Source: JAHELQ01 sp964491915 (GTDB lineage: Bacteria > Acidobacteriota > Aminicenantia > UBA2199). Taken from it: a stretch of DNA of 64,000 nt. Positions 42,824 through 52,618 of this stretch are shown here, one piece after another. How positions within the stretch are numbered: the stretch's first letter is position 1; every line of letters starts with the position of its first letter. The notes beneath the pieces are model-generated. The model saw nothing but the letters and a program-made list of their open reading frames with translations. It was not told where the DNA came from and did no database searches. The position numbers and the translations under genes are program-made. Where the stretch lies: assembly GCA_964491915.1 (NCBI GenBank), contig CAZBHS010000002.1, positions 124,001-188,000 on the forward strand. Reading direction: 5' to 3'.

Positions 42824-42920
42824 CTAAAATATATATATTTATTTTATCCCAATATCTCAATTGAATCAACCAGATGTGAAAAATTGCAAAAAAAGAAAAA
42901 CTATTCTAAAATGGAAAGTC

Positions 42921-45272
42921 ATGAGACTTGTAGGGGTTTTAGTCCTGGTATTCTTTTTATTTGGCATTGGCACTGGCCTTGCCGGGGACAATAATAGTAT
43001 CCAAATTTCAAAAAAACAATTTGAGACGCTTAAGCTATCTGTAGCCGCTGCCTTCCAATGCCTGGGCGGTTATTATGAAAAAAAGCAGGATTTGTTGCCG
43101 GCGTTGAACGCCTACCTCAAGTCATTGTCAATGTACAAGGCGGCAAACGCAGGGCAAATCGACCTCGGCTATGTCTACTTCCGCATTTCTTCAATTTTTA
43201 AATTGGTCAACAAAACCGGATTGGCGCGTAAGTATCTCCACAAGGCCATGGATACCGCGGTCAAGTACCGCGATTGCCAGTTGAAGCTCATGGTGTTTAA
43301 CGAATATAGCAAACTTTATCAAGATGAAGGCGATGATAAGCGGGCGCTCCAATATATTGAGCGAAGCCTGAAGACAGCCCCCAAATGCGGTCCCACAATG
43401 TGGTTGATGGAAACGCATTATCAAGAGCATCTGGTCTTGAAGCGGTTGGGGAAAAAAAGGGACGCGCTGCGAGCGCTGGAACGAGCCGTCGAGGAAGGGA
43501 TTACCCAAAAAAGTTACGACAACCTACTCCCGATTTTGGTTGAACTCGGCAACCTTCGGGCGGAAGAAGGAGATTTAGGTGGAGCGCGAGAGATTCTGGA
43601 GAAAATCGATGATATCTATGCTCCATTTTATCCACAATACTTTTTTTATTATTACCTCGAAGGCGTTGTCGCCCAAAAGCAAGGTAACATCCAGAGGGCC
43701 TTCGCCTATTTTGAAAAAACCCATCGAGGGTTGAGCGAGTATTTCTCGAGTTTCAACAGCATCGGCTATTACCGGTACAAGGAAAAAATCGGCCGCATGT
43801 ACAGTCGAATGATCCGCTTCTATCTTTTTCTCTACCGCCGCAGCGGCAATCGGCGATACCTCCACAAAGCGCTGTATTTTAGCGAAATAAAAAACGGCGC
43901 CCATCTCGAACCCCTCGGCGCGGGGCGGAGATCGTTCTCGTACCTATCTCGCCAAAGCGAAATTTTGTCGCGAGAATTATCCTTTTATAATGAACGCTAC
44001 AATGGATGCGGCGGGGCGTCCAATGATGGCGGGCTGCCGGTATTTTACAAAAACAAGATTGAGCAATTGCGGCGCCAAATTTCCGAACTGAATGAGATGA
44101 TAGCCTCGGTGCCGTTGCGGTACAAATTTTATTCGCTGGAAGAATTTGATATTGGAAAAATCCGCAAAAAACTAAAACCAGGACAATTGGTGTTGAAGTA
44201 TTGTGTGTTGGAAGATGAGGCTCTGGTCTTTTGGATCGACAAACAAAGCGCCGGCGTATTGAAATTATCGAAGTCATCATCGTGGATTCTGGAGCGTATA
44301 GGCTTGTTGACCGCCCCTCTCAACGATTTTGCCGGTGGACGGGTGGACTATCTGCGAGTTCATTTTGATTTGAATGTGGCCAAAGAATTGTATCAAGGCC
44401 TTCTAGAAGAGATTCTGTCGAGGCATCCCGACGCGGACCAGTTGTTGGTGATTCCCGGGCAGGAGTTTTACAATCTGCCGTTCGAGGCGTTGGTACTGGA
44501 TGTCAATCCGGGGGAGCCGGCCGGCGACGCGATTTTTTCCGAATATAGAGCTGTGGATTATCTGATTCAAAAATACGCGGTCTCCTACTTTTTTTCCTTG
44601 TTTCATCTGCAAAAAACCTTCAGATGCCGCTTGCCGAAAAAAAATTCCGTTGCTATCTTCGCGGACCCCTTGATCCAGAACCACCTGTTCAAGCCATTGC
44701 CCTCTTCCATTTACGAAGCGAACAAAATTCGTGAAATTGTAGGGCCCGATCGATGTAGGGTGTTTATTGGAGAAGATTTTACCATCCCCAATTTTGAAGC
44801 GTTCGCTCCCGGCTCCGGTATTATTCACCTGGCCACCCATTTTATTAACAATACCCAATACCCCAACCATTCGGCATTGTTGTTTTCAGAAGAGGGGGGC
44901 CAACCCTCTTTTTATTATGCCCATAACCTCTTCCGATCCACCCTCGATGCCTCGCTGGTCATCCTCTCCGCATGCGAAACCGCGGAGAAATCCCTTCAGG
45001 GTTTGCAAGGACTGCGCGGGATGATCGCCGCGTTCAGAAAAGCCAATGTCAAATCCCTCATCGTCAGCCTCTGGCCGGTAGACGAGTTCAGTTCGCGGCT
45101 GCAACCGGAATTCTACCGCCACTATCTCGACGACCCCAATCTCTCCCGCAGCCTCCAAAAAGCCAAGCTCACCCTCATGAACCAGGAAGCCACCCTCGAT
45201 AACGGCATCACCATCTCCTTCGCCCACCCCTTCATCTGGTCCAACTTCATCCTCCACCACAATTTTTTGTAA
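42921..45272 (+). CDS. Exported TPR-CHAT caspase-like protease
   Basis: The start is taken as ATG 42921; an upstream TTG at 42861 lacks a ribosome site. A signal peptide (about 1-22) means the protein leaves the cytoplasm. Residues 35-330 form TPR-like helical repeats, and 380-783 contain a CHAT domain. The His-Cys pair lies in IIHLATHF (His about 640) and VILSACETA (Cys about 685), both intact, so it should be an active cysteine protease. Targets are unknown. It diverges from a sigma/anti-sigma operon and is followed by PKD and barrel genes. Bacterial TPR-CHAT proteins include Csx29 of Craspase, but no CRISPR components are here. Confidence 0.85.
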   Translation: MRLVGVLVLVFFLFGIGTGLAGDNNSIQISKKQFETLKLSVAAAFQCLGGYYEKKQDLLPALNAYLKSLSMYKAANAGQIDLGYVYFRISSIFKLVNKTGLARKYLHKAMDTAVKYRDCQLKLMVFNEYSKLYQDEGDDKRALQYIERSLKTAPKCGPTMWLMETHYQEHLVLKRLGKKRDALRALERAVEEGITQKSYDNLLPILVELGNLRAEEGDLGGAREILEKIDDIYAPFYPQYFFYYYLEGVVAQKQGNIQRAFAYFEKTHRGLSEYFSSFNSIGYYRYKEKIGRMYSRMIRFYLFLYRRSGNRRYLHKALYFSEIKNGAHLEPLGAGRRSFSYLSRQSEILSRELSFYNERYNGCGGASNDGGLPVFYKNKIEQLRRQISELNEMIASVPLRYKFYSLEEFDIGKIRKKLKPGQLVLKYCVLEDEALVFWIDKQSAGVLKLSKSSSWILERIGLLTAPLNDFAGGRVDYLRVHFDLNVAKELYQGLLEEILSRHPDADQLLVIPGQEFYNLPFEALVLDVNPGEPAGDAIFSEYRAVDYLIQKYAVSYFFSLFHLQKTFRCRLPKKNSVAIFADPLIQNHLFKPLPSSIYEANKIREIVGPDRCRVFIGEDFTIPNFEAFAPGSGIIHLATHFINNTQYPNHSALLFSEEGGQPSFYYAHNLFRSTLDASLVILSACETAEKSLQGLQGLRGMIAAFRKANVKSLIVSLWPVDEFSSRLQPEFYRHYLDDPNLSRSLQKAKLTLMNQEATLDNGITISFAHPFIWSNFILHHNFL

Positions 45273-45381
45273 ATAGCCATCGCTTTATTCAGATAATGTG
45301 AGATTTGTGGGGGGTGTATTCTATTCTAATTTATAGGTGGTGGAGAAGACTGCCTGTAGATAATGTTGTAAAGGAGAGTAT

Positions 45382-47265
45382 ATGATGAAGGGCTGCAAAG
45401 TGTTTGTCGTCATAGCGCTGTTGGGGATGGGATTGTCGGCTCAGGCTCCGAACCGGATCGTCCAGGTTCCGGCGGCGGGGCAGGTGATGGTGGGCGACGA
45501 GGTTCGGCTCAATTGGGAGCCGGTGTCGCAACCGGATAATTTTTCTTATCAGTGGCAATTGCTGCCGGGAAAACAATTGCCCGGCAATTTGGCCTCTATC
45601 CGCTATGCCGTCAAGGAGCCGGGGGTTTACCGGATTCGTTGCGACCGGTCCGATGGAAAATTCGCCGAGATTCAGGTGATGGTGCGGGACAATCGCAGTG
45701 TGGAAATATTTCCCCGCAAACCGTTCGAAGGGGAAGATGTGAATCTGGAAGCCTATAATTTCAATTCCGCCTCGATAAAATGGGATTGGGGGGACGGCGG
45801 CATTACATCCGGGACTCGGAAGATGTCTCATGTGTACCGGCAGCCGGGCTTCTACACAGTCAAAGCGTACGATTTCGCCGGCGATACCAAAACGCCGGTG
45901 GAGAAGCGTGTCGGAGTGGAGAGGGACAATCGCTCTATCGCGGCTTCTTACAATGTATTGTACACCGGGACGCAGGTTGGGCTCAAGGCGGTAAATTTCC
46001 AGGGCCAGATGGTAAAATGGATATTCGGCGATGGACAAACCGCAACGACAACCGCCAATACAACTCATGTGTTCAACCAAACCGGAACTCTCCGTATACA
46101 GGCCATCGACTACGCGGGCCGAAGCGAAAAAATCATCGAGAAAACCGTCCGGTTACAACCGGACAACCGCCGACTCCGGCTGACCCCGGAACCCATTTCC
46201 GGTGAAGCGGTGGATATACGGTTGGAAAATGTCCAGCCCGGGCAATTCAACTGGTCCTTTTCCGACGGTGTGCGCAGCAGCGGTTCGACTGTGACTGGGA
46301 AATTGTTGGGAGCTGCCGGTTCGTTGTCTGTGACTGTCGAGGATCCAACCGGGCATTATCCGCCCTTTAACGGGACGATCGCAATCAAGCCGGATCTTCG
46401 CGACATCGCGCTCTCCAATGATATTATTGTTCCGGGCGAGGAAGTCGCTCTCGAAGCGAAGAATTTCATTGGACCGGGGGTGAAGTGGATACTTGGCAAC
46501 GGTTCTATTGAAGACAACGCTCCACCGCGGTTGAAGCACACATTTTCGAAAACCGGTGTATACCGGATCAAAGCTGTGGATTACAATGGCCGGAGCCGGA
46601 AAGAATTCACTAAAACCCTGCAAGTGAAGGAAATTACGCCGGGCTTTCAGATTCAGCGTCTCGAATTTTTGTTCCGCGACGGTACCTATTACTCCATTGT
46701 GAACCGCAAAGGAGCTTCGCCTTCCTATAGGCTCAAAATTTTGGCCCAGGGGCGGGGAATCTTGAAAGGTAAATGGCTATTGGACGAAGCCACCATCGGT
46801 CTATTCGAGGTACAGATATTCGAGAAGAAGCCGGTGATACTCAAAAACAAATTCCTCGCGCAATTACCGGTCGTCGATTCAGGGCTCCATCATTTTACCT
46901 TTCAATTCACCAATTATTCTTTCAACGGCCAAATCCCGAGGCTGCGCTATTTTGTGGCCGACACTCCGGCGCTGAACATTATCCACCCCTCTCCCGGAGC
47001 CAAACTGGGCAATGTCAACGAGGTGGCGCTCAAATGGTCGGGAACAAAAAAAGGAACATACGAGGTGGCCCTCTCAGAGATCCCGTTTCAGTTTTTGCCG
47101 GACAATAAAATCGAGTGGATCAGCGCCGGCCAGGCGACCGATTATCGATGGGATCTGGCGGGCATCTCCCGGAAGGGTTGGCTCTATTGGCATGTCCGTC
47201 AATTAGACGCCGCCGGAAAGGTGATCACCACCTCCGAAATTTCTTCGCTTAAAATTGACCGTTAG
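45382..47265 (+). CDS. Secreted PKD-repeat protein with C-terminal beta modules (copy A)
   Basis: A signal peptide (about 1-20) precedes five or more Ig/PKD-like repeats of about 80-90 residues. The classic PKD strand W(x)FGDG appears as KWDWGDGG and KWIFGDGQ, with degenerate copies FNWSFSDG and VKWILGNG. The C-terminal 210 residues (from about 425) carry a module beginning FQIQRLEFLFRDGTYYSI and a last one with LKWSGTKKGTYEVALSE and a W-x-W strand. The same ending occurs in the gene at 49277. AAAGGAG precedes the ATG. Likely extracellular or periplasmic and protein-binding; no catalytic motif is seen. Confidence 0.82.
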   Translation: MMKGCKVFVVIALLGMGLSAQAPNRIVQVPAAGQVMVGDEVRLNWEPVSQPDNFSYQWQLLPGKQLPGNLASIRYAVKEPGVYRIRCDRSDGKFAEIQVMVRDNRSVEIFPRKPFEGEDVNLEAYNFNSASIKWDWGDGGITSGTRKMSHVYRQPGFYTVKAYDFAGDTKTPVEKRVGVERDNRSIAASYNVLYTGTQVGLKAVNFQGQMVKWIFGDGQTATTTANTTHVFNQTGTLRIQAIDYAGRSEKIIEKTVRLQPDNRRLRLTPEPISGEAVDIRLENVQPGQFNWSFSDGVRSSGSTVTGKLLGAAGSLSVTVEDPTGHYPPFNGTIAIKPDLRDIALSNDIIVPGEEVALEAKNFIGPGVKWILGNGSIEDNAPPRLKHTFSKTGVYRIKAVDYNGRSRKEFTKTLQVKEITPGFQIQRLEFLFRDGTYYSIVNRKGASPSYRLKILAQGRGILKGKWLLDEATIGLFEVQIFEKKPVILKNKFLAQLPVVDSGLHHFTFQFTNYSFNGQIPRLRYFVADTPALNIIHPSPGAKLGNVNEVALKWSGTKKGTYEVALSEIPFQFLPDNKIEWISAGQATDYRWDLAGISRKGWLYWHVRQLDAAGKVITTSEISSLKIDR

Positions 47266-47349
47266 GAGAAGACTGAAATCAATGTGTTTTTTTATAAATT
47301 TGTTGATTTAACCAAATAAATTATGTACATTCAATACCAGAGGTGTGAA

Positions 47350-49266
47350 ATGAGAAAAAAAACTCAGGCTATTTGCTTGTTATATTTTGTCATGAGCGCG
47401 TTGTTGTTGCACCCTCAGACGATTCAATACTCTAACTTGCTGCCCGAAGTGGCTGTAGAACCGGGACAGATTGTCATTTCCGCAAAGCCTGCGCAAACGG
47501 ACAAAACATTTGCACTGTATTATAAAACCCCGGGCCTGGAACAATTCCAGGTACGAAAAATGAAGACAGGCAAGGACGGCAACATCTATTACCAATTATC
47601 CACAGAAAAACTCTATGGCGATCAACTGGAATATTACATCGTGGAATACCGGGATGGGAGCTCCCAGTCCGATGCCCTGACCCCGGTGTTTACCATCGAG
47701 AATTTCAGCGATAAAGAGTCGCCGGATATTTTCTTCCAGGACGCAAGCGCCACCGGCGACGCCACAACCCCACGGGAGCCCATTGTCAATGTCAATGGAT
47801 CCCTGTCTGCCGCGGGCCGCATTCACGACAGCGCGGAATTTCCCGGAGAGAGTTTCAAATTCAATGGAAATCTCAGGATCTACAAAAATATCATCGATGA
47901 CGACAACCAGTTCGACATCGATACCACATTCACCTATATGAACCATGTGACCGGGACCGAAAGCAAGTTCAACCCATCCAGTATGATGGTGCGTTTCAAA
48001 AAAGGAAACGGAAAAGTGGAGGCCGGCGACTTGACCATCTCCAATACCGAGTTCACCACCTCCTATCTCAATCGCCGCGGGTTCCAGTACGAATTGAACG
48101 GTCCGTTCCTCTACGTGAACTCTTTTTATGCCAATTCCCAACAAAAGACCGGTTTCGAAGGATTCGGAATCCCCCCCTCCTCCGGCAGCATCTTCGGCGC
48201 TGTCCTGGGATTTCACAAAGATTCCCTATTTAAAGTGAGGGGCATGTTTCTGGCGGGGAAAGACGCCCTGGACAGCAAAACCCTTTTCAGCGGCGACGAC
48301 GCTTACCGGGAAGGCGACATGCTGTCGGTGTGGGGTGAATTGAATCTACTGAAGAGCAAGCTGACCCTCAAAGGGGAATACGCCCACAGTAATTTCGGCA
48401 AAGCCCCCGAATTCGACGCATTGGAAAAAGAGGGCGATAACGCCTGGATGGCGGGTTTTAATTTCAACTCCGGCGTCCTCAGCGCCAGCGCCGATTACAA
48501 AAAAATCGGCAGTAAATTCAATTCCATCGCCAACCTGTTCCTGCAAAACGACCGCGAAGGCTTGAACAGTTACGCGATGTTGAATATCAAGACCTTCTCG
48601 CTGACTGTCTCATATATCGACCAGAAGAGTTATCTCGACAGCCCCATCCAGCCGATGCTGCACTCCAAGAATTTGAGCGCCCGCTTCAATTGGCTCATTG
48701 CCAACCATCTACAATTGGGGGCTGAGTACGGCGTCGATAACCTGGACTACGATCAGTCCACCGGCTTGCAAACCGGCGGCACCGATATGGATACCGCCAA
48801 GTACGCAGGCACAGCCGGTTACATCTCCGGCTCCAACAGTATCACCGTGAGAGTGGGAAAAACAGAATCCAAGACTTTTACCTCCAATATCGACGGCTCC
48901 ATCTCCATGAGTGTGCGCTTCGGCGAATTCATGACCCTGAGCCCCACCTTCTCTTACCAATCAACCGAAAACTTCTCGGACGACAGTACATCGAAAATCT
49001 ACAATGTCTATTTGAGTTCCGAAATCTCCTTCATCCCTCAACTCTTCACCCTCTCTATCTCAGGCTCGTTCACCAAGAACGACAATACCTTCAGTGACTC
49101 GACCTCTCTCATGGTGAGCGGCAATCTGAATTTTTACATGTCGAAGTTTTTCAATTATAAGATCCAACCCTCCCTGTCCCTACGGACAAGTTATCAGGAC
49201 AACAAATTTGGAGATCTCGAAACAGACAGCCTTGCCATATACTTGCAAGCGGATGTTTCGTTCTAG
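47350..49266 (+). CDS. Outer-membrane beta-barrel protein with N-terminal periplasmic domain
   Basis: The start at 47350 follows AGAGGTG and opens with a signal peptide (MRKKTQAICLLYFVMS). Residues 20-125 look like an Ig-type domain (ALYYKTPGLEQFQVRKMKTG). From about 145 onward the chain consists of amphipathic strands with polar turns and ends in Phe (YLQADVSF), as in barrels handled by BAM. No TonB box or plug is visible. It lies between two PKD paralogues and ends 10 bases before the second, suggesting a joint complex at the outer membrane. The family is not recognised. Confidence 0.8.
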   Translation: MRKKTQAICLLYFVMSALLLHPQTIQYSNLLPEVAVEPGQIVISAKPAQTDKTFALYYKTPGLEQFQVRKMKTGKDGNIYYQLSTEKLYGDQLEYYIVEYRDGSSQSDALTPVFTIENFSDKESPDIFFQDASATGDATTPREPIVNVNGSLSAAGRIHDSAEFPGESFKFNGNLRIYKNIIDDDNQFDIDTTFTYMNHVTGTESKFNPSSMMVRFKKGNGKVEAGDLTISNTEFTTSYLNRRGFQYELNGPFLYVNSFYANSQQKTGFEGFGIPPSSGSIFGAVLGFHKDSLFKVRGMFLAGKDALDSKTLFSGDDAYREGDMLSVWGELNLLKSKLTLKGEYAHSNFGKAPEFDALEKEGDNAWMAGFNFNSGVLSASADYKKIGSKFNSIANLFLQNDREGLNSYAMLNIKTFSLTVSYIDQKSYLDSPIQPMLHSKNLSARFNWLIANHLQLGAEYGVDNLDYDQSTGLQTGGTDMDTAKYAGTAGYISGSNSITVRVGKTESKTFTSNIDGSISMSVRFGEFMTLSPTFSYQSTENFSDDSTSKIYNVYLSSEISFIPQLFTLSISGSFTKNDNTFSDSTSLMVSGNLNFYMSKFFNYKIQPSLSLRTSYQDNKFGDLETDSLAIYLQADVSF

Positions 49267-49276
49267 GGAGACCACC

Positions 49277-51316
49277 ATGAAAAAAACAATACTAACTTTC
49301 GTTATATTATGCGCGTGGATGAGCGCCGGCAACGTGCTGGCCATCGACATCAATCCTATGTCGGGTCCCTATTATGTCGGCGACAACATCCTGTTCAAAG
49401 CCACCAATTCAACCTATGATTACTACTACGGCACCCTGTCGTTCGGCGACGGAACCACAGCTTCGGGTGTCACCAGCACCCAATGGATCGCCCATCGCTA
49501 TAAAAGTCCCGGCCAGTATCTATTGACCCTTGTGGACACTTATGGATTCGCTTCTCCGGAATCCCGCTACATCACCATCGCCGAAGACCGCCGTATCGAC
49601 GTCTCGCCGGCCCAGCCAATAGTGGGGCGGCAGGCGACCTTCAGGGCCGTCAACTTCAATACTCCCGACAATATCCTCTGGGACATGGGGGACGGAACCA
49701 TCTATCGCTTGCAAGGCAATTCTTCAATAAAAGGCGGCAGTGTGGTGACCCACACCTTCGCCCGCGGCGGCACATTCACCGTGAGGGCATACGACTGGAA
49801 AGGCGATCAGGCAAGTGTTCCGGTGGCTATTTCTATCAATATCGGCAAGTTGAACCGCCGCATCGAGTACTTCCCTCTGACTCCGAGGGAGGACCAGACG
49901 GTCTACCTGGAAGCCCTCGATTTCGGCTCGCAAGTGATCGATTGGAACTTCGGCGACGGCAACACACAATTCGGCGGCCTCCGCACCGCGCAGCATCGCT
50001 TCATGGCCGCCGGCACATACAGCGTGTCGGCCAAAGCCCCCGCCGCCAAATACTCTCCCATCACCACGACAATCACTGTCTTGCCGGAAAACCGCTTCCT
50101 CACCGTCAGCGCCCCCGAGGTTAGAATCAATCAGCAGGTGACTGCCAGCGTTCAGAATTTCAGAGGCGACATGGTGTTGTGGAATTTTGGCGACGGCACC
50201 CAGAGAACCGGCTTCCATACTGAAACTCATGCCTACACCCAGCCGGGAAACTATAGAATTGTCGCCCGCGATGAAAATGGAGAGAGCCAACGGGAATTCA
50301 GCGCCAATGTCAGAGTGGTGGGGCTCAATGACCAGTTGACCGTGGAAATCGCCGAGATCCGCCTCGACAACGGGAAGTATTACAAGATCGTCCCCAAGCA
50401 TTCCAGGGACCTGCGGAGTATATTGCGGTTGAAATTGAGAGGCACTGGAACCGTCACCGGATATTGGTTGGTGGACGGGCATCCGTTTGAATACTTCAAC
50501 GAAGTGGCGGTGCAGGGTGAGCTCAAGGAGATTTTCACCCGCCGGGTCCCGGGCTTGCCGACAATCGAACCGGGCTTGCACACCGTCAGCCTGGTGTTGA
50601 CCCGCCCCAGTCCCGAAGATTTGAATCTCACCTTCCCGGTCCTCAAATATTTTGTATTGCCTTACGAGAACAAAATCGATATCGTATCGCCGGCCGAAGG
50701 GTTCATCGCCAAAGAAAGCGAAATCCCCGGGTTTTCCTGGAAGGCGCCGATGGGCGGCTCCAAATACCAGATCGCCTTCTCCAACGAATTGTATCCCATT
50801 CTTCAGAACAGCGCCACCCTGAAGTGGATCAATGTGGAGAACGCGCTCGAGTACAAACACGGCGCCGAAGTCTGGAAAACTATTGTCCGCAACCGCTGGA
50901 CCTATTGGAAAGTGAGGGCTCTGGACAGCAATTACCAGCCGTTGGCCGAAAGTGATGTCATCGATATCAAAGTGGTGATCGCCACCGCCGATGTGTCGAT
51001 CGACAACATCACCGACCTGGAGGGCAACGAAGTGAAAATCGCCGCCGCCAATGTGTACAGCGGGAAGGGCGACCTGTTGCTCCACGGCAGTATCACCTAC
51101 AAAGGCGACTCGAAGTTCCTGGTTCTCCGGGTATTCGCCGGAAAAACCATGGTGGACCAGTTGCTCTTCCGGGATGTGAAGAAAGGGGATACCCGCACCT
51201 TCGAGACATCTATTCCCAATAAAGATAAGAGTACCCCCATCACCTTGCAAGTACTCAAAACATCGTCCCCTTCAGTGATTATCGGCATCAAGAATCTTGT
51301 ACTCAAAAAACAGTAA
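49277..51316 (+). CDS. Secreted PKD-repeat protein with C-terminal beta modules (copy B)
   Basis: The start at 49277 follows AGGGAG and gives MKKTILTF plus a signal peptide ending VLA. PKD-type strands are TLSFGDGTT, ILWDMGDGTI, IDWNFGDGNT and VLWNFGDGTQ, so at least four repeats. As in copy A, a module starts with VEIAEIRLDNGKYYKIV and is followed by FSWKAPMGGSKYQIAFSNE and a W-x-W strand. An extra C-terminal domain of about 110 residues (from VVIATADVSIDNITDLEGNE) is absent from copy A. Copies A and B flank the barrel gene. A terminator follows. Confidence 0.85.
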   Translation: MKKTILTFVILCAWMSAGNVLAIDINPMSGPYYVGDNILFKATNSTYDYYYGTLSFGDGTTASGVTSTQWIAHRYKSPGQYLLTLVDTYGFASPESRYITIAEDRRIDVSPAQPIVGRQATFRAVNFNTPDNILWDMGDGTIYRLQGNSSIKGGSVVTHTFARGGTFTVRAYDWKGDQASVPVAISINIGKLNRRIEYFPLTPREDQTVYLEALDFGSQVIDWNFGDGNTQFGGLRTAQHRFMAAGTYSVSAKAPAAKYSPITTTITVLPENRFLTVSAPEVRINQQVTASVQNFRGDMVLWNFGDGTQRTGFHTETHAYTQPGNYRIVARDENGESQREFSANVRVVGLNDQLTVEIAEIRLDNGKYYKIVPKHSRDLRSILRLKLRGTGTVTGYWLVDGHPFEYFNEVAVQGELKEIFTRRVPGLPTIEPGLHTVSLVLTRPSPEDLNLTFPVLKYFVLPYENKIDIVSPAEGFIAKESEIPGFSWKAPMGGSKYQIAFSNELYPILQNSATLKWINVENALEYKHGAEVWKTIVRNRWTYWKVRALDSNYQPLAESDVIDIKVVIATADVSIDNITDLEGNEVKIAAANVYSGKGDLLLHGSITYKGDSKFLVLRVFAGKTMVDQLLFRDVKKGDTRTFETSIPNKDKSTPITLQVLKTSSPSVIIGIKNLVLKKQ

Positions 51317-51325
51317 ATATATTCA

Positions 51326-51355
51326 GGGGACCGGGATTTCCCGGTTCCCTTTTTT
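51326..51355 (+). terminator. Rho-independent terminator after PKD gene B
   Basis: ACCGGG-ATTT-CCCGGT forms a 6-base-pair stem, extended by GGG/CCC past a single bulged T, and is followed by TTTTTT. It lies 10 bases after the PKD stop and directly before the sulfatase start. Confidence 0.8.
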
Positions 51356-51362
51356 CCTATTG

Positions 51363-52607
51363 ATGGTAGCGTCGCTGATGATTCAGCTCATCCCCACCTC
51401 CTGCGCCGGCAAAAAATCGCCGCATATCTTCATCATCATGATCGATGCGGCGCGATACGATTTGCTCGAACAATCAATCGACCAAAATCCCTTGATGAAG
51501 TCGATCCACCAATTCGCGCAGACCTCCATCCATTACTCCTATTGCGTCGCAAGCGCTCCCTACACAGGCCCCAGCGTGGTCTCCATGTTGACAGGGCTCT
51601 ATCCCGAAACCCACTCGGTGCGCAAGCCCGGTAGCCAGGCTTCAAAACAAACGCCGTTCATCCAGAAGAAACTGTCGGACAAAGGTTATCAGAGCACAAT
51701 CATAACCGGCAACGCAGTCTTGCTTCGACATCGGCTGCTGCAGGGATTCAATCACACCGCGTTTATCCGCCCCTTGAACAGCGACAATCAGTTCGCCCAA
51801 TCCACTTACCAGAATATAGAGCAGGCGCAAAGCGTTCTCCAAAACCTGGATTACCGGCATCCCCAATTCGTCTACATCCACTTGCTTCCTCCCCACGAGC
51901 CCTATCTGCCACCCAAGCCGTGGAGCGAGTCCGTGGTTGAAGGCAGCGATGATCGATACGAAGCCTATCTGCGCAACGCCGCATACGCCGATTACCTCAT
52001 CGGCGAATTGCTGGCTCGAATCAAGAAGCTCGGGCTGTTCGACGACGCTGTCATCATCGTCGGCTCCGACCACGGCGAAGCCTTCGGAGAGCATGGCCAT
52101 TACGGCCACATCACCACCGTCTACAACGAGATGATCCGCGTCCCCCTCTTCCTCAAGCTCCCGAACCAAACGGCCCCTAACATCATCGACACCCCCTGCG
52201 GCCTCATCGACATCTGCCCCACAATCCTAAAACATCTAAATATCCCCCCCGATCAAACCATCCAGGGCCGTCCCCTCCCCAGCAAAGAATCTTCCATCAC
52301 TCAACCGAAGCCTCAACTCTACTGCCGCGCTATCGGCTCCATCGTCAACGCCTCACTGATCGAGTTCCCCCTCAAGTACATCCACACCAACGGCAAAGAC
52401 GAACTCTACCATCTGCAAACCGACCCCGCCGAAACCCAAAATCTCGCAATCTCCCTTCCAGAAGAGACCGCTCGCCTCAAAAAAGCCCTCTTCGACCAAT
52501 TGAAACAGAACCTCAAACTCCGAACCCAACTTCGCATCACCCCTTCCGAGCGACAACTAGAATTCCCGGAACTAATGAAAGAACTCGAGACCCTCGGCTA
52601 TCTGTGA
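51363..52607 (+). CDS. Sulfatase / alkaline-phosphatase superfamily lipoprotein
   Basis: The start is uncertain. ATG 51363 lies after the terminator but has no ribosome site and leaves a short signal (lipobox IPTSC). A TTG at 51297 would give a fuller lipoprotein signal but crosses the terminator. The enzyme core has IFIIMIDAARYD (metal Asp), the nucleophile region ASAPYTGPSVVSMLTGLYPE, and GSDHGEAFGEHGHYGH (metal ligands). The C/S-x-P-x-R formylglycine motif of true sulfatases is missing. A Thr nucleophile (APYTGPS), as in phosphoglycerol transferase-like members, is more likely. The substrate is unknown. Codons near the 3' end are strikingly rich in C. Confidence 0.8.
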   Translation: MVASLMIQLIPTSCAGKKSPHIFIIMIDAARYDLLEQSIDQNPLMKSIHQFAQTSIHYSYCVASAPYTGPSVVSMLTGLYPETHSVRKPGSQASKQTPFIQKKLSDKGYQSTIITGNAVLLRHRLLQGFNHTAFIRPLNSDNQFAQSTYQNIEQAQSVLQNLDYRHPQFVYIHLLPPHEPYLPPKPWSESVVEGSDDRYEAYLRNAAYADYLIGELLARIKKLGLFDDAVIIVGSDHGEAFGEHGHYGHITTVYNEMIRVPLFLKLPNQTAPNIIDTPCGLIDICPTILKHLNIPPDQTIQGRPLPSKESSITQPKPQLYCRAIGSIVNASLIEFPLKYIHTNGKDELYHLQTDPAETQNLAISLPEETARLKKALFDQLKQNLKLRTQLRITPSERQLEFPELMKELETLGYL

Positions 52608-52618
52608 AACATGCAAAA

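Noticed and set aside
42921..45272. TPR-CHAT protein as part of a CRISPR-guided Craspase
   Set aside because: The protein has a signal peptide and there is no Cas7-11/gRAMP gene or CRISPR array in the window.
49724..51250. A 508-codon open frame antisense to PKD gene B
   Set aside because: It mirrors the strong codon bias of the real gene, has no signal, no family resemblance and no ribosome site.
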